From Mycobacterium sp. ELW1 (GTDB lineage: Bacteria > Actinomycetota > Actinomycetes > Mycobacteriales > Mycobacteriaceae), in the NCBI RefSeq assembly GCF_008329905.1, contig NZ_CP032155.1, forward strand, positions 1,798,001-1,862,000: a stretch of DNA of 64,000 bases, written 5' to 3'. The notes beneath the pieces are model-generated. The model made no database searches and was not told the DNA's origin. It saw only the letters and a program-made list of their open reading frames with translations. Below, piece by piece: positions 10,301 to 20,896 of the stretch. Each line of letters starts with the position of its first letter. Position 1 is the first letter of the stretch. The translations under genes and the position numbers were made by a program.

Positions 10301-13300
10301 CCCCCATAGCTTCGCAAGCTGCGCATTCCCGAAGGCAGTACCGGAGCGTTGACGTCGAACGCGCTCGTCTGGGGGATGGCCTCCACCGATTGGAAGCAGG
10401 CATCCAAAAGGGCTGGATGCACGTCGTAAACATTTCGCTGAGAACGTATTTGGGTGGGTAGGGCGATCGCAGCGAGAACGCTGCCAGCCGCACCGTCGAC
10501 ATGCACGGCCGCCAAACCACTAAATGCCGGACCGTACTGCGCACCGCGTCGAGCCAGTCTTGCCCGAACTTCTTCACCGTCCGTCGGGCGCGGGTGCGCG
10601 GCTGTCAGGGCGGCCAGGTCATAGCCGGCCAGCGGGGCCTCGTCGTCGACGCTACGTAAAGTGGCCTCGGCAAGGTGCAGGAATTCCTGGCCGGAGTCGG
10701 ACGACACAGTGAGCTCCGCGACCCCGGGGGCCGACAGCAAGACCGACGTGCTGACGGTTGTGTGCTCCTCGACCGGCAGTGCCTGGCTGAGACGAAGATC
10801 GCTGACCTCGACGGCCTTCGAACCCTCGCCGAGCACCAATTGAGCGGCAGCCAGAGCCATCTCGCAGTAGGCCGCCCCGGGCAGCACAGGCACTCCGCCG
10901 ATCCCATGATCAACCAGCCACGGATGGACGGCGGAGCCGACATCGGCCTGCCAGACATGGCGCTCGGGCTGTTCTGGTAGACGCACATGGGAACCAAGCA
11001 GCGGATGCACAGAGACGGTATGCGCACGCCCGGTGCGCCGTTGATCATCCATTTCCAGCCAGAGCCGCTGATGTGTCCATGTGGGCAGGGGCGCGTCCAC
11101 CAGCTGTCCGTGCGGGTAGCGCACCGCGAAATCGATCGCGGCGCCGGCACTGTGCAGGTCGGCGGTGAAGTTGGCCAGCCCATTTGGTGCATCTTGGTTG
11201 CGGCGCATTGCGGCCAGTGTCACGAGCGGTACGTCCAAGCTGGCCGCAGTCTGCTCCACTGCGTGGGTGAGCAGCGGGTGCGGCGCCAATTCGGCGAAGA
11301 CCCGGTAACCGTCCTCCATTGCCGCACGCACCGCTGCGGAAAACCGCACGGTGCTGCGGAGATTCTTCACCCAATACTTGCTGTTGCAAACCGGTTCTTC
11401 CCGCGGATCGAACCCGGTCGCCGAGTAGTAGGGGACGCGGGGTGTCAACGGCGTGATGTCACCCAGCACCTCGGAGAGTTCGTCGAGGATCGGATCGACC
11501 TGCGGGGTATGCGAGGCCACATCAACCGCGACGCGGCGAGCCATCACATCCCGGCTCTCCCACATGCTCATCAACTCGGCCACGGTCTCCGTTGCCCCAC
11601 CGATCACGGTGGACTGGGGCGACGCCACCACTGCCACCACCACGTCTTTGATTCCGCGCATCGTCAGCTCGGAGAGCACCTGCTTGGCCGGCAGCTCCAC
11701 CGACGCCATCGCACCCGACCCGGAGATGCCGGCCATCAATCGTGATCGTCGGCAGATGACGCGCACGCCATCCTGTAGCGACAGTGCGCCCGACACCACC
11801 GCAGCGGCCGTCTCCCCCATGGAATGGCCGATGACCGCACCCGGACGTACCCCACGCGCGGCCAATGCCGTAGCCATCGCGACCTGCATTGTGAACAGTG
11901 TCGGCTGCACTCGGTCGATTCCGACAACGACGTCAGGCGCGGTCATCGCCTCCGTCACGGAGAAGCCGGACTCGGCGATTATCAGCGGGTCGATCTGGGC
12001 GACGACTGCGGCGAAATCCGGTTCGCTGCGCAGCAGCTCCGCACCCATCTGCGCCCACTGAGAACCCTGCCCGGAGAAGACCCAGACCGGGCCTCGGTCG
12101 TCCTGGCCGACCGCTGCCTCGAACGGGCTGTCTCCGTCGGCCACGCCGCGCAATGCCACCGTCAGCTCTGGTCGGTTCTTGGCGACCACCGCGGTGCGCA
12201 CCGGACGATGTGCCCGCCGGCGTGCCAGCGTGTAGGCCAGGTCCGGCAGCGCTACATCGTCTTTCGTTTGCACCCAGTCGGCCAATCGTCCTGCGCTGCG
12301 GCGCAATTCGTTGGCGGATGTGGATGAGAGCGCAAACAGCAGCGGTTTTTTCTCAACCGCGGTGTCGCCGCCGGGTGCGTTCTTGGCCCCAGATCCTCCG
12401 GAGGCCGTGTTGACCGGCGCCTGTTCCAAGATGGCGTGCACATTGGTGCCCGATACCCCGTAGGAGGACACGGCCGCCCGTCGCGGCAGTAGGTGGTCGG
12501 TTGGCCACGGCGTGGTCTCCTGCGGCACAAACAGATTGGTCTCGATGCGAGCCAGTTCGTCGGGCAGCGCGGTGAAATGCAGATTCTTTGGGACCAGACC
12601 ATGGTGCAGAGCAAGAACCGCCTTGATCAGACCCACAACGCCAGAGGCCGACTGGGTGTGCCCGAGGTTCGTTTTCACCGACGCCAACGCGCAGGGTCGG
12701 TCGATCCCGTAAACGGCGCTGAGACTGGTGAATTCGATGGGATCGCCTACTGGGGTCCCGGGGCCGTGCGCCTCCACCATCCCGACGCTGCCGGCGTCGA
12801 CGCCCGCCGCCCGCAGGGCGGCCCGGTACACCGCGGTCTGTGCACTCACCGACGGGGTCGAGATGTTGACTGTGTGGCCGTCCTGGTTGGCCGCCGTACC
12901 CCGTACCACGGCCAACACCCGATCCCCGTCGCGCTCGGCATCGGCTAGTCGCTTGAGCAACACCACCGCACTTGCTTCACCACCGACGTATCCGTCAGCG
13001 GCTACATCGAAGGCACTGCAACGACCGGTCGGCGACAAATGCCCCGCCGCCGTACCAGCGACAAACTTTCGGGGATCCAACATCACGTACGCCCCGCCCG
13101 CGAACGCCAGATCAGATTCCCCGTCGATCAAGCTGCGGCACGCCGCATGCACCGCAAACAAGCCCGAGGAACATGCTGTGTCAACCGCTACGGCGGGGCC
13201 CCGCAAACCCAACGTGTATGCGATGCGGCCAGCGGCCAAGGCGAACGTGTTCCCCGGCACGCCGTACGGCCCTTCCATCGCCTCAGTAGCGTTCGACACC

Positions 13301-13770
13301 ATCTCGTAGTCGTAATGCGTCAATCCGACGAACACGCCTGTCAGTGACTCTCGGACGGCGTCCGGATTCAGGCCGGCGTGCTCCATCGCTTCCCATGCTG
13401 TCTCCAACAGCAAGCGGTGTTGAGGATCCATCGCGCTCGCCTCGCGGTCGCTGACGCCGAAGAACTGGGCATCGAATCCGGCGACGTCACGAAGGAATGC
13501 GCCCCACTTCGAAGTAGTCCGGCCCGGCGTCCCCGGCTGCGGGTCGTAAAACTCGTCGTTGTCCCAGCGCTCGGGCGGGACCTCGGTCACCAGATCGTCG
13601 CCGCGCAGCAGTGCGTCCCAAAGTTGCTCGGGCGAATCGATGTCCCCAGGGAGCCGACAACCGATGCCAATCACCGCGATCGGAGTTTCGGCCCGGTCAG
13701 GCATAGACCTAGACACGATCACCGCGTCTAGACGGTCAGCCTCGGTGTTGGCACTGCCGATGGAACCCAT
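7396..13770 (-). CDS. Mas/Pks5-like iterative type I polyketide synthase
   Basis: A 2124-residue synthase of the mycocerosic acid synthase type. Domains in order: KS (Cys near 200 in VDTACSSG, His in [10 protein letters not shown] and KTNLGHTQS), AT (GHSMGE near 645; VASH in the substrate motif, as in methylmalonyl-using Mas-type ATs), DH (HxxxGxxxxP near 953), ER ([15 protein letters not shown] near 1587), KR (GGLGGLG near 1790 and a Ser/Tyr active site near 1925) and ACP (YGVDSLG, Ser near 2078). The complete reducing loop predicts saturated methyl-branched chains made by several rounds on one module. The sequence tracks M. tuberculosis Pks2 very closely along its length. ATG at 13770 is preferred because AGGAG lies nine bases before it; an in-frame TTG three codons upstream directly abuts that site. 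The FAAL gene is divergent, the usual mas/fadD pairing. Confidence 0.95.
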   Translation of the reverse strand: MGSIGSANTEADRLDAVIVSRSMPDRAETPIAVIGIGCRLPGDIDSPEQLWDALLRGDDLVTEVPPERWDNDEFYDPQPGTPGRTTSKWGAFLRDVAGFDAQFFGVSDREASAMDPQHRLLLETAWEAMEHAGLNPDAVRESLTGVFVGLTHYDYEMVSNATEAMEGPYGVPGNTFALAAGRIAYTLGLRGPAVAVDTACSSGLFAVHAACRSLIDGESDLAFAGGAYVMLDPRKFVAGTAAGHLSPTGRCSAFDVAADGYVGGEASAVVLLKRLADAERDGDRVLAVVRGTAANQDGHTVNISTPSVSAQTAVYRAALRAAGVDAGSVGMVEAHGPGTPVGDPIEFTSLSAVYGIDRPCALASVKTNLGHTQSASGVVGLIKAVLALHHGLVPKNLHFTALPDELARIETNLFVPQETTPWPTDHLLPRRAAVSSYGVSGTNVHAILEQAPVNTASGGSGAKNAPGGDTAVEKKPLLFALSSTSANELRRSAGRLADWVQTKDDVALPDLAYTLARRRAHRPVRTAVVAKNRPELTVALRGVADGDSPFEAAVGQDDRGPVWVFSGQGSQWAQMGAELLRSEPDFAAVVAQIDPLIIAESGFSVTEAMTAPDVVVGIDRVQPTLFTMQVAMATALAARGVRPGAVIGHSMGETAAAVVSGALSLQDGVRVICRRSRLMAGISGSGAMASVELPAKQVLSELTMRGIKDVVVAVVASPQSTVIGGATETVAELMSMWESRDVMARRVAVDVASHTPQVDPILDELSEVLGDITPLTPRVPYYSATGFDPREEPVCNSKYWVKNLRSTVRFSAAVRAAMEDGYRVFAELAPHPLLTHAVEQTAASLDVPLVTLAAMRRNQDAPNGLANFTADLHSAGAAIDFAVRYPHGQLVDAPLPTWTHQRLWLEMDDQRRTGRAHTVSVHPLLGSHVRLPEQPERHVWQADVGSAVHPWLVDHGIGGVPVLPGAAYCEMALAAAQLVLGEGSKAVEVSDLRLSQALPVEEHTTVSTSVLLSAPGVAELTVSSDSGQEFLHLAEATLRSVDDEAPLAGYDLAALTAAHPRPTDGEEVRARLARRGAQYGPAFSGLAAVHVDGAAGSVLAAIALPTQIRSQRNVYDVHPALLDACFQSVEAIPQTSAFDVNAPVLPSGMRSLRSYGGLRNAQFCYTRLTNVDDTGFDADIDVLDGDGTVLLRVDGLHYGTADSGDTGNQRLLRERLLSIDWHRRELPEADHSQTGTWLLVSTGDDDSAVSPLVNALKTNGAPPVTVHCPQSDNIAGPDRITEHLQTGDVAGVVILTAPAVSGRAEADPVARGAACVHHLVSIVQAVLSEGTQVPRLYVVTRNARSVLDTDVPNLEQAGVRGMLRVVGSEYPQAQPTLIDIDDTTDLEHVAAQLLCASPEDETAWRDNTWLAARMIAAPLGPENRHTALAEYGRDGMRLQIRTPGDLTTLESVGYERVAPGAGQIEVAVHASSLNVTDELVAKGQFPRADDLPLPLLGSDFAGVVTAVGPDVTEHRVGDRVGGLSANGCWGTFVTCDARLAIRLPAELSDQQAVAAISTTATAWYGLHEQARISAEDRVLIHSATSGVGQAAIAIARAAGAQIFATAGNDECQQLLHDMGIEHIYDSRSTGFADQIRADTNGYGVDVVLNSLTGPAQRAGLELLAIGGRFVEIGKSDVFGNTRLGLLPFHRNLAFHYLDLAMMSSSHPNRVGRLLSTVFALVADGTMPPADYTTYPLTEAATAIDAESATRRPGTVLLEVPQSGQVKVERPAENVVPFRADGAYIVTGGLGGLGLFLAEKMANGGAGRIVLSSRSQPSRKTLETIEMIRSIGTDVVVACADIADPATAAQLIASATATGLPLRGILHAAAVIDNATVANTTADLIDRDWNAKVRGAWNMHQAVEDSAQSLDWFCSFSSAAALVGSPGQCAYAAANSWLDAFGDWRRAHNRPATTIAWGPWADIGAATTFAENTGQAITPDEGAYAFDSLLRYNRTYAAYAPVIGNEWVIEFARRSPFAERFGTTEPSTTGTTKLRTELDGLPREEWPSRLRRLISDQVSLVLRRTVDPDRPLSEYGVDSLGAMELRTRIETETGIRLTVGDLAVGTVRGLAELLCERIAPSEVSA

Positions 13771-14054
13771 CCAGAACAACTCCTAATGGCAAACAGCAGA
13801 TGCTACGAAGGACATTCACCATCCCAGCCCCAAGCGACGGAGGTTAACGCCTGCGCAAATTTAGCAGTCCTTGCAGGGGCATCGGACACACTTTTGAAAT
13901 TGACCGGTGCATTGCAACTCGCTCAGCTCGCCGGAGCTAGTCAACATGGTTTGCCGTCATCCGGTTTTCGCGCGACTAGCAATGCTGACGGGCGCGTCAC
14001 TGAACTTCTCCGTTCGAAGGCGTTGCGGGGACAGCTACTGATAGCTTGCTTCGC
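13771..14054. promoter_or_regulatory. Divergent promoter region between PKS and FAAL genes
   Basis: This 284-bp gap separates the outward-facing PKS and FAAL genes and must hold both promoters. I see the PKS ribosome site (AGGAG on the minus strand near 13780) but no -10/-35 pair that I would defend, and no convincing operator palindrome. A 90-codon frame across it is rejected as noise. Confidence 0.5.
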
Positions 14055-15821
14055 GTGACACAGGCGATCGAGGCATCGATACCGGCTCTGCTGCGCGAAC
14101 GTGCCAGCCTGCAGCCCGACGACATGGCATACACCTTCATCGATTATGAGCAGGACTGGGCCGGCGTTCCGACCAGTTTGACCTGGCCGCAGTTGTATCG
14201 ACGGGTCGCCAATGTCGCTCGTGAGCTCAGCCTGTGTGCCTCGCCCGGCGATCGCGCGATGATCATCGCGCCGCAGAGCCTGGAGTACATCATCGGGTTC
14301 CTGGGCGCGCTCCACGCCGGGGTGATCCCGGTACCGCTTTCGGTTCCCATGGGCGGCGTCACCGACGAGCGGGTCGATTCGGTGATGCGCGATGCGGCGC
14401 CAGCTGCCGTCCTCACCACCTCATCGGTCGCTGCCGAGGTGCGCCGGTCTACCGTTGCACAGCCAGGACAGAGGCCCCCAGCGATCATCGAGGTCGATTT
14501 GCTGGATTTGGATGCGCCGCCTCGCCCCGGGTCGCCGGCGATGTACGAGAACGACAATCCCCACGCCACTGCCTACCTGCAATACACCTCGGGCTCGACC
14601 CGGTCACCGGCTGGCGTCATGATCTCGTACACGAATCTTTTCACAAATTTGCAGCAGATAACCACGGACTATTCGAGGCACGCCGGCGTCACCCCGCCGG
14701 ACTTGACTTTTGTGTCTTGGCTGCCGTTCTTCCATGACCTGGGACTGATCCTGGGGGTTTGCTCGCCGATCGTGTTGGGCACCAGCGCCGTGTTGACCAG
14801 CCCGGCATCGTTCTTGGTCCGGCCGGCGCGTTGGATGCAGTTGTTGGCGACCAACCCCTGCGCGTTCACCGCTGCGCCGAACTTCGCTTTCGATCTCGCG
14901 ACGCGGAAGACCGCCGACGAAGATATGGCGGGTCTCGATCTCGGCGGAGTGCACACCATCCAAAGCGGGGCCGAACGAGTTCAGCCGGTGACTATCAAGC
15001 GGTTCACCGACAGGTTCGCCCGATTCAATCTGAATAAGACGGTGATTCAGCCGTCCTACGGCATGGCTGAGGCCACCCTGTACATGGCGACTCCGAAGCC
15101 GGAGGATCCGATCAAAGTTGTCTACTTCGATACCGACGCCCTTGCCGACGGCAGGGCCGAGCGGTGCGACAGCATGGACGGCACGCCCCTGGTCAGCTAC
15201 GACGGCCCCATCAGTTCGCGCTCGCCGGTACTGCGGATCGTTGACCCGGACACCTGTGTCGAGGTGCCAGAGGGCAGGACAGGGGAGATCTGGTGCCACG
15301 GCGACAACGTCAGCGCTGGGTATTGGGAAAAGCCCGAGGAGACCGCCCGCACGTTTGGCGCCACGATTGTCGGGCCCTCGGCGGGTACACCCGAAGGACC
15401 ATGGCTTCGGACCGGAGACATCGGATTTATGTGCGACGGCGAATTGTTCGTTGTGGGCCGCATCAAGGATCTTCTGATCATCTACGGCCGCAACCACGCC
15501 CCGGAAGATATCGAGGCGACGGTTTCGGAGATAACCAAGGGCCGCTGTGTCGCGGTCGCCGTCCCCGACGATGCCATCGAGAAGCTGGTGGTCGTGATGG
15601 AAGTCCGGTCGAGAGGCGAAACCGAGGAAGAAGTGAGGCAGAATCTCGAAGGCATCAAGCGGGATGTCGTCTCGGCGATCTCGAGTGCGCACGGCATTGC
15701 TGCCAGCGACGTCGTTCCGGTTGCGCCGGGATCGATCCCCGTCACCACGAGTGGCAAGCTCCGGCGACAGAGCTCGATTGATCTCTACCTGCGCAAGCAG
15801 TTTGCCCGCCTGGACGGTTGA
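14055..15821 (+). CDS. Long-chain fatty acyl-AMP ligase (FadD26/FadD23-like FAAL)
   Basis: A 588-residue adenylate-forming enzyme of the FAAL subgroup, which converts a fatty acid to an acyl-adenylate and hands it to a PKS or carrier domain rather than to CoA. Visible motifs: [15 protein letters not shown] (P-loop-like, about residue 178), [33 protein letters not shown] and [13 protein letters not shown], ending in VTTSGKLRR with the catalytic Lys. It matches FadD26 and FadD23 closely over the whole length. GTG at 14055 aligns with the FadD26 N-terminus; an upstream TTG at 14046 is possible. Placement beside a Mas-like PKS is the standard arrangement for loading the starter acid. The closest named paralogue cannot be chosen by eye. 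Confidence 0.93.
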   Translation: MTQAIEASIPALLRERASLQPDDMAYTFIDYEQDWAGVPTSLTWPQLYRRVANVARELSLCASPGDRAMIIAPQSLEYIIGFLGALHAGVIPVPLSVPMGGVTDERVDSVMRDAAPAAVLTTSSVAAEVRRSTVAQPGQRPPAIIEVDLLDLDAPPRPGSPAMYENDNPHATAYLQYTSGSTRSPAGVMISYTNLFTNLQQITTDYSRHAGVTPPDLTFVSWLPFFHDLGLILGVCSPIVLGTSAVLTSPASFLVRPARWMQLLATNPCAFTAAPNFAFDLATRKTADEDMAGLDLGGVHTIQSGAERVQPVTIKRFTDRFARFNLNKTVIQPSYGMAEATLYMATPKPEDPIKVVYFDTDALADGRAERCDSMDGTPLVSYDGPISSRSPVLRIVDPDTCVEVPEGRTGEIWCHGDNVSAGYWEKPEETARTFGATIVGPSAGTPEGPWLRTGDIGFMCDGELFVVGRIKDLLIIYGRNHAPEDIEATVSEITKGRCVAVAVPDDAIEKLVVVMEVRSRGETEEEVRQNLEGIKRDVVSAISSAHGIAASDVVPVAPGSIPVTTSGKLRRQSSIDLYLRKQFARLDG

Positions 15822-15822
15822 G

Positions 15823-17308
15823 CTACGGGTTTCCATTCCCGCCGTCGGTGCCGACGCTGGCTAGGCCGCTTGCTGCCCAGGCGACGCCACCCGCACCCCC
15901 TGTACCGCCTGCCGTAGTTCCGTTGCCGCCGACGCCGCCTCTGCCACCCGCCGCATTGCCAAGGCTGTAGTTATAGGCAAGACCACCGGGTCCGCCAGCC
16001 CCTCCACTGGTCGTGCCGTCACCGCCGGCCCCGCCTTTTCCTCCATGGGCGCTGCCGGCGGCTGAGGTTCCCGTCACCTGTTCAACCGCTGACAACAGCT
16101 TGTCCCACACAGGGTCGCTCGCAAGAACGGCGGCGCCGCCCATTCCCCCGGTGCCGCCGGCGCCGTTCTTACCGTCGCCGCCGTCGCCGCCGTCGCCGCC
16201 CGCAACGCTTCCTGGGTGGTAGGCGCCGGTGAAGTATCCGAAGCCGAAGCTGATGACGGAGCCACCCGCACCGCCATTACCACCTGTATCGCCATCCCCG
16301 CCGGGCTCCGCCACCGCCTCCGCTCCCGCCTATGAGGCCGCCATTTCCGCCCACACCGCCTTGGCCGCCGACGCCCGCGCTATTGGCGCCGCCGGACCCG
16401 CCTCGGCCACCGACGCCCAACAGCACCGCGGATCCGCCGTTTCCGCCGGCACCGCCGTTGAAGCCATCGCCACCGTTGCCGCCGTCGCCGATCAGCCCTC
16501 CCGCACCGCCATTTCCGCCAACGCATCCAGAGCTGTCGGCGCAGTTAACTGTTGTCCACGAGTAGCCTTTGCCGCCTTGGCCCAGCAGCCAGCCTCCGGC
16601 CTGCCCGTTCGGGCTCGCCGCTGTCCCGTCGGCGCCGTTGCCGATGATCGGACGCCCTTGCCACTGGTTAGTGGCGAGGGCGGTGATGATGTCTTGGAAG
16701 CTGACGGATACATTCGCGCCATTGCCGCCGTTTTGGGCGAACGCAACAATCGCCTGGATCACGTTGTTGAGCGAAAGATTCGGCGGCGCGACGGGAGCAT
16801 CCGCCGCGGGTTGGGTAGCAGCCGCGGCGGATCTGGGCGACCGCGCAACGCCCGGTTGGCTTACCGTCGCAGCGCCGGTGTTGCGCGGACTTTCGCCCGC
16901 GGTCACGGTGGGCAGTGAGGTCGACGTGGTCTCACTAGCTCTTGTGCTGGGACGGCGAGCACCAACGCTCCCGCCGGCGCTCAACTCGGGTTGGGTCGTC
17001 GAACCTGGTTTGTTGGTGGGACCGGTGCGCGCCTTACCGGTGCCCGGGCGTTTCGGCGGCGTGGAGCGACCTGCCTTACCCAGGGTCGGTTTCGTAGTGC
17101 CCGGGGTCGATGTTGTCGATTGGCCCGCACTGGAGTCGGCGTGGGCGACTCCAGTCGCCACGCTCAGCGATGCGCAGACACCGACAGCGAGAGCGCTTGC
17201 GCCAAGCCAGGCCGATACTTTGCTGGGATGCTGCTGTGCGCGATGGCGGGCGATTATGCGCGGCGCATCGGGCTTGGCCCGCTTGTCAGCACGGTGCCGT
17301 GCTCGCAT
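15823..17308 (-). pseudogene. Signal-peptide PGRS-like glycine-rich protein, interrupted by a frameshift
   Basis: Two reading frames together look like one secreted protein of about 494 residues. The first begins at ATG 17308 (GGGGA upstream) with a basic N-terminus and a signal peptide (AWLGASALAVGVCASLSVA, then AHA|DSS), a Pro/Thr/Ser/Lys-rich linker, a short helical segment (NNVIQAIVAFAQNGG) and GGxGG repeats typical of PGRS proteins; it ends early at 16277. The repeats continue one frame over, from about 16314 to the stop at 15823. A single extra C near 16295-16312 explains the break. No PE domain is present, so it is not a PE_PGRS protein. The break may be real or a sequencing error in a very GC-rich repeat. 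It converges on the FAAL gene with one base between stops. Function unknown. Confidence 0.7.
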
Positions 17309-17446
17309 GGAGTCCCCGATGTTCGCTGATGTCTGAGTGTCATATGGTAGCAACGCAAAACTAGACGCTGTGGCAAACTCTCGAACGTCGGGGATGGACC
17401 TTGAGCGGGGCAACTCGCGTCGTGCGTGGAGCTTCTCCTACTACCT

Positions 17447-18532
17447 CTAGCCACGTGCTGACGGTCTCTTAGCGGTGCCGGTGCCCGCCTTCTTGCCGCC
17501 TGCGCTGGACGACGTGGCCTTCACTTGACCGCGAGGAGTGGCTGACGCTGCACGCGCCGTACCTTTTCCTTTTGCCGCCGTCGCCGTGCTGGTTATAGAG
17601 GTCGGTTTACCGGAGGATTTCTTGCTTGCGGCGACCGCTGCCGCACCGCTGGTGGTTCCGTTGATGTTGATGCCGGGCAGGGACCGGAGGATGGTCTGGA
17701 GGTTCTGGCCGATCGCGCCGGCGATTGCAATCGGACCCACGCCTGCGGCCACGGTGTTGTTATCGCCGAAGAAGTTGAACGCCAGGCTCAAAGTGGTGTT
17801 CGGGAAGACGCTGCCTCGAGTCGACACGGTATTGCCGTTGCCCAGGACGTTCCCGGCGGCTGACAAGATACCCTGTGCCACAACGTAACTGGCGCCGAGA
17901 ATGTTTGTCGTCGAGCTCAAGAAGCCTTGCGTCAGCGCGGTGCCGGCGTCACCTATGTTGAGTGCCAAATTCCCGAAGCCGCCCGCGCCGGTGGTCTTTG
18001 TGCCGTCCCCGCCCACGGCCGTCGCAAGGGAAAGATTGAGACTGCCGATGTTGGTCATCTGGCCCGGTCCCAGTTGGAAGGCGAAATTCCCAACTCCGAC
18101 GACGCCGATCGACTGTGGGCCGCTCGCACCGACCAAGATACCGATAGCGAAATTCAGGCCGCCCAACGCTGACGACGTGCCCCGACCCAGCTGCCAAGCC
18201 ACGTTCAGGAATCCGGGCAGCACTGACGCGTTCGCCCCATCTCCGATCGCCGTCGCGAAGCTCAGCGCGCTGAGTGTTGTCGTGGAGACCGCATTGGTGC
18301 CAAATGAGAAGGCGCCGCTGAAAAAACCGTTCAATGCGTTGGCTGTAGCGCCGTTCCCGATTGCGATGGCGACACTGGTCAGATTGCTCGTGCATCCGCC
18401 TCCGTTGCCTAGTCCAAAAGCAGAGAAGCAAGTTGCATTAGCGGCCGGGGCCGCACTGACGGCTCCGGCCAAAAGCGCCCCCGAAACCACGGCGCCCAGA
18501 AGCTTCCCGCCTTTAGCGCAAACCGGATTCAT
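17447..18532 (-). CDS. Secreted glycine-rich repeat protein A (beta-solenoid-like)
   Basis: A 361-residue secreted protein of unknown function. ATG at 18532 follows AGGG by seven bases. Residues 1-34 form a signal peptide ending in ANA, and the mature N-terminus is TCFSAFGLGNGGGCTSNLT with two cysteines eleven apart. Residues 45-250 are built of roughly 20-residue units with a G-[NDP]-G-[AS]-x-A core (AIAIGNGATANA, AIGDGANASVL, QLGPGQMTNIGS), which recall the head repeats of trimeric adhesins and suggest a beta-solenoid. The last 60 residues are Ser/Thr/Ala/Lys-rich and basic, likely unstructured or wall-associated. The next gene upstream encodes a paralogue with the same cysteine motif. No enzymatic motif is visible. 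Confidence 0.75.
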   Translation of the reverse strand: MNPVCAKGGKLLGAVVSGALLAGAVSAAPAANATCFSAFGLGNGGGCTSNLTSVAIAIGNGATANALNGFFSGAFSFGTNAVSTTTLSALSFATAIGDGANASVLPGFLNVAWQLGRGTSSALGGLNFAIGILVGASGPQSIGVVGVGNFAFQLGPGQMTNIGSLNLSLATAVGGDGTKTTGAGGFGNLALNIGDAGTALTQGFLSSTTNILGASYVVAQGILSAAGNVLGNGNTVSTRGSVFPNTTLSLAFNFFGDNNTVAAGVGPIAIAGAIGQNLQTILRSLPGININGTTSGAAAVAASKKSSGKPTSITSTATAAKGKGTARAASATPRGQVKATSSSAGGKKAGTGTAKRPSARG

Positions 18533-18932
18533 CAACACGCCCTATTGGTAAAGACATCTTTGCTGGCATCGACTGTACTTGACGCGAGTGGAGCGTACAG
18601 CGTTTCTGTCGGATAATCACCCACTCATCTCGGTCGGTGGCTACGCCGCGTGTCCGATAGTGGGGTCACTAGGCGCGTCAGAACTGCGTCCGGGGATCCG
18701 TATCCTGCCTGAACTTCAACCATAATCGCAGGTGGAGCCCGTAGCGTCCGGCGATCGTGACACGAACGCGCGCCACCGCGACGGATGCATGCGAGCGTCC
18801 GGCGTCGCGGCTGACAACTGGTGGGAGAAGCGGCAAATTACTTGCGTCGATGCCGTCGCGGTATCACACGTCTACACACAACTATTTGCCACTCTTAACT
18901 ATCTGAGAGAATCCGGATTCTTGCGCCAGCGG
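18533..18932. other. Intergenic region upstream of repeat protein A
   Basis: About 400 bases between the two paralogous secreted-protein genes. It should contain the promoter for repeat protein A. I see a short inverted repeat (CTGTAC near 18573 with GTACAG near 18595) but no stem followed by a T run, and no coding frame that looks like protein. Confidence 0.4.
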
Positions 18933-20285
18933 CTAACGCCGCCTGTGCTTCCCGCCGCCGCTTCCGTCGGTCCCGGTCTGCCGGGTACCGCTGTCGGCGG
19001 AGTCGCTCGCATCTGGTTTCCGGTGGCGTCCGGCTGCGGCGGTGGTCGTGTTTCCGCCTGCGGCAGTAGGTGTCATAAGCGCGCGAGTGTGGCCGGAGGC
19101 GGAGCTGATGGCCCGGCCGCGACCGCTGCCGGCGCCGGCAGTCGCGGTGCCAGGGGCAGTCGATCCCGCGGCGGGGGTCGTGCTGGAGTCATTCCCCCCG
19201 CCGGCAGCCGGGATCGGGGACTTCGTGGTGCTGGCCCCGCGTTCGCGGGCCGAAGCGGCGGTTGTCGTGCTGGCGGGTGGTGTCCAGGGGCCACCGATGC
19301 TGACGCCGGGGCCGTTTTGCTTGACCGTTCCACCCATCTGAAGAAGTGAGGCCACAATGGAAAGCGGACCGCCGATCGCTTTCAGCGTGCTGTCGAGCAC
19401 GAAGGAGCCCAGCGCGAAACTGAACGGGCCGGGGAATTTGCCGGTCACCGACACCGTGTTGCGATAGCCGACAAGGTTCGCGGCGGCGCTCAAAATGCCT
19501 TGTACCAGGACCGCGTTTGCGTCCCCCAGGAAATTCACCGCAGAACCAAAGATGGACTGCGCTGCCACGCTGCCGGCATCTCCCAGAATGTTGAGAGCAA
19601 GGCTCCCGAAAATTCCGGCCGAGGTGGACTGTGTTCCGGTGCCATTGGGTGACCAGCTGAATGCGACGTTGAGTAAGCCGGCGGCTTTCACCAGGCCCGT
19701 TCCGATTTGTGCGGCAATGTTGCCCAAGCCCGCGACTGCAGTTGACTGGGTCCCGGTGCCGCCGCCCGGAAGACCGAGGGCAAGGTTGAAGCCGCCGAGT
19801 GTGTTGGCCGAGCCCGGCCCGATCTGGATTGTGATGTTGCCGAGGCCAATAGAGGCCGCCGTTGCGGCACCGCCGCCGGCGGACGCCATACCGAGTACGA
19901 AATCGAGGGCGCCGCTCAGTGTGGAGGCCGAGCCGGGCCCGAATTGTAGATTGAGCCCGAACAGCGATTGCAGCGTGACTGCCGACGCACCGTTACCGAA
20001 CGCACCGGCGAAGGTGAAGGCGGCGATGTCGGTGATGGCACTGGCGGAGTTGCCTATCGCGATCGCGCCGCCGAACAGTGCGTTAGCCGCATTTGCTACT
20101 GCACCATCGCCAATCCCAATCGCAAGCGTGGTTAAGTTGCTCGTGCAACCGTTGCCATTGTTCAACCCGAAGGCTGAAAAGCAGTTCGCATGGGATAACG
20201 GCGCTTCGCTGATTGTTGCGGTGACCAGCGCGCCTGCGGCCAACGCGCCAAGCAACGCGTTTCGTCTATCTTGAACCCGACCCAC
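18933..20285 (-). CDS. Secreted glycine-rich repeat protein B (paralogue of A)
   Basis: A 450-residue secreted paralogue of the preceding protein. GTG at 20285 is chosen because GGAGAG lies five bases upstream and the signal peptide (RRNALLGALAAGALVTATI) follows directly; the longer frame to 20531 adds implausible sequence. The mature start, NCFSAFGLNNGNGCTSNLT, keeps the two cysteines of its neighbour. Residues 45-320 consist of 19-22-residue glycine repeats (GIGDGAVANA, AIGNSASAI, FGNGASAVTL, FGPGSASTL, IGPGSANTL). The C-terminal 130 residues are Thr/Ser/Ala/Gly-rich and end in KHRRR. The layout of signal peptide, disulfide cap, beta-repeat body and disordered basic tail suggests an extracellular or cell-wall structural protein. 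Its role is unknown. Confidence 0.75.
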   Translation of the reverse strand: MGRVQDRRNALLGALAAGALVTATISEAPLSHANCFSAFGLNNGNGCTSNLTTLAIGIGDGAVANAANALFGGAIAIGNSASAITDIAAFTFAGAFGNGASAVTLQSLFGLNLQFGPGSASTLSGALDFVLGMASAGGGAATAASIGLGNITIQIGPGSANTLGGFNLALGLPGGGTGTQSTAVAGLGNIAAQIGTGLVKAAGLLNVAFSWSPNGTGTQSTSAGIFGSLALNILGDAGSVAAQSIFGSAVNFLGDANAVLVQGILSAAANLVGYRNTVSVTGKFPGPFSFALGSFVLDSTLKAIGGPLSIVASLLQMGGTVKQNGPGVSIGGPWTPPASTTTAASARERGASTTKSPIPAAGGGNDSSTTPAAGSTAPGTATAGAGSGRGRAISSASGHTRALMTPTAAGGNTTTAAAGRHRKPDASDSADSGTRQTGTDGSGGGKHRRR

Positions 20286-20771
20286 CGAACTCTCCGTTGC
20301 TAGAGCATTTCTTTGCTGGTCTGGACCGTACCGGACAACGGCCGGCGACTGACGGGCTTCAATAGATATTTGCCAATGATTCCCCGTAGGACCTGCCGGG
20401 CCGAGTCTTGGCGGCCTGTTCATGCTGCTGGACGCCGGTCGCAGGCCGTACTTGCAGCTGTCCGCGCCTACCGTCGCGGGCCTTGGCTCCCCGTGCCAAG
20501 GTGCGCCGCGCGGGTAGGGCCGGCAGAACACGGCGAGCCCGGGGGTCCAGCGACCTGCTAAAGGGGTGGAGACGCGAGTCTCAGGTTTTATAGGAGTCCA
20601 TCCGTACGGTTAATGGGTCGCCTCGACGGCGTGCTGCCAAAGATCTGCTGAAACATTCGCGAAGACTGGCCGAAGTCTTGACCTGGCGGTTGGGATGGGC
20701 ACGCCGGTTCGGTAGCTCAGTTGCGGGTGGCTGTTGCTGCCGCAAATTGAGGGATGTCGCTTCGAACTGAG
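20286..20771. other. Intergenic region between repeat protein B and tRNA-Arg
   Basis: About 490 bases with no gene I can support. It should contain the promoter of repeat protein B on the minus strand. At 20569-20582 there is a perfect five-pair hairpin with a GCGA tetraloop, followed three bases later by TTTTAT on the plus strand; it could be a weak terminator, but no plus-strand gene leads into it. Several Arg/Gly-rich frames cross the region and look like GC-rich noise. Confidence 0.4.
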
Positions 20772-20844
20772 TGCCCCCGGCAGGATTCGAACCTGCGGCC
20801 TTCTGCTCCGGAGGCAGACGCTCTATCCCCTGAGCTACGGGGGC
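20772..20844 (-). tRNA. tRNA-Arg (anticodon CCG)
   Basis: A 73-nt cloverleaf reads on the minus strand: acceptor GCCCCCG paired with CGGGGGC, D arm with AGCTCAGGGGATAGAGC, anticodon stem CTGC/GCAG around loop CTCCGGA (anticodon CCG, decoding CGG) and T arm GGTTCGAATCC. The discriminator is A and CCA is not encoded, as usual in mycobacteria. It sits head to head with argS, whose enzyme charges it. Confidence 0.95.
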
Positions 20845-20896
20845 GCACGCACAGCTGCGCCAATGGGCTCCGACAGCCTAACTCATCTGGGTGACT

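Noticed and set aside
13786..14058. A 90-codon frame in the PKS-FAAL gap
   Set aside because: It has no ribosome site or similarity that I recognise, and it overlaps the FAAL start.
15823..17308. Naming the glycine-rich gene PE_PGRS
   Set aside because: The N-terminus is a classical signal peptide plus linker; no PE domain is present.
20569..20590. GCGA-loop hairpin with TTTT as an intrinsic terminator
   Set aside because: The stem is only five pairs and no plus-strand gene enters it, so it was left as a note in the gap entry.
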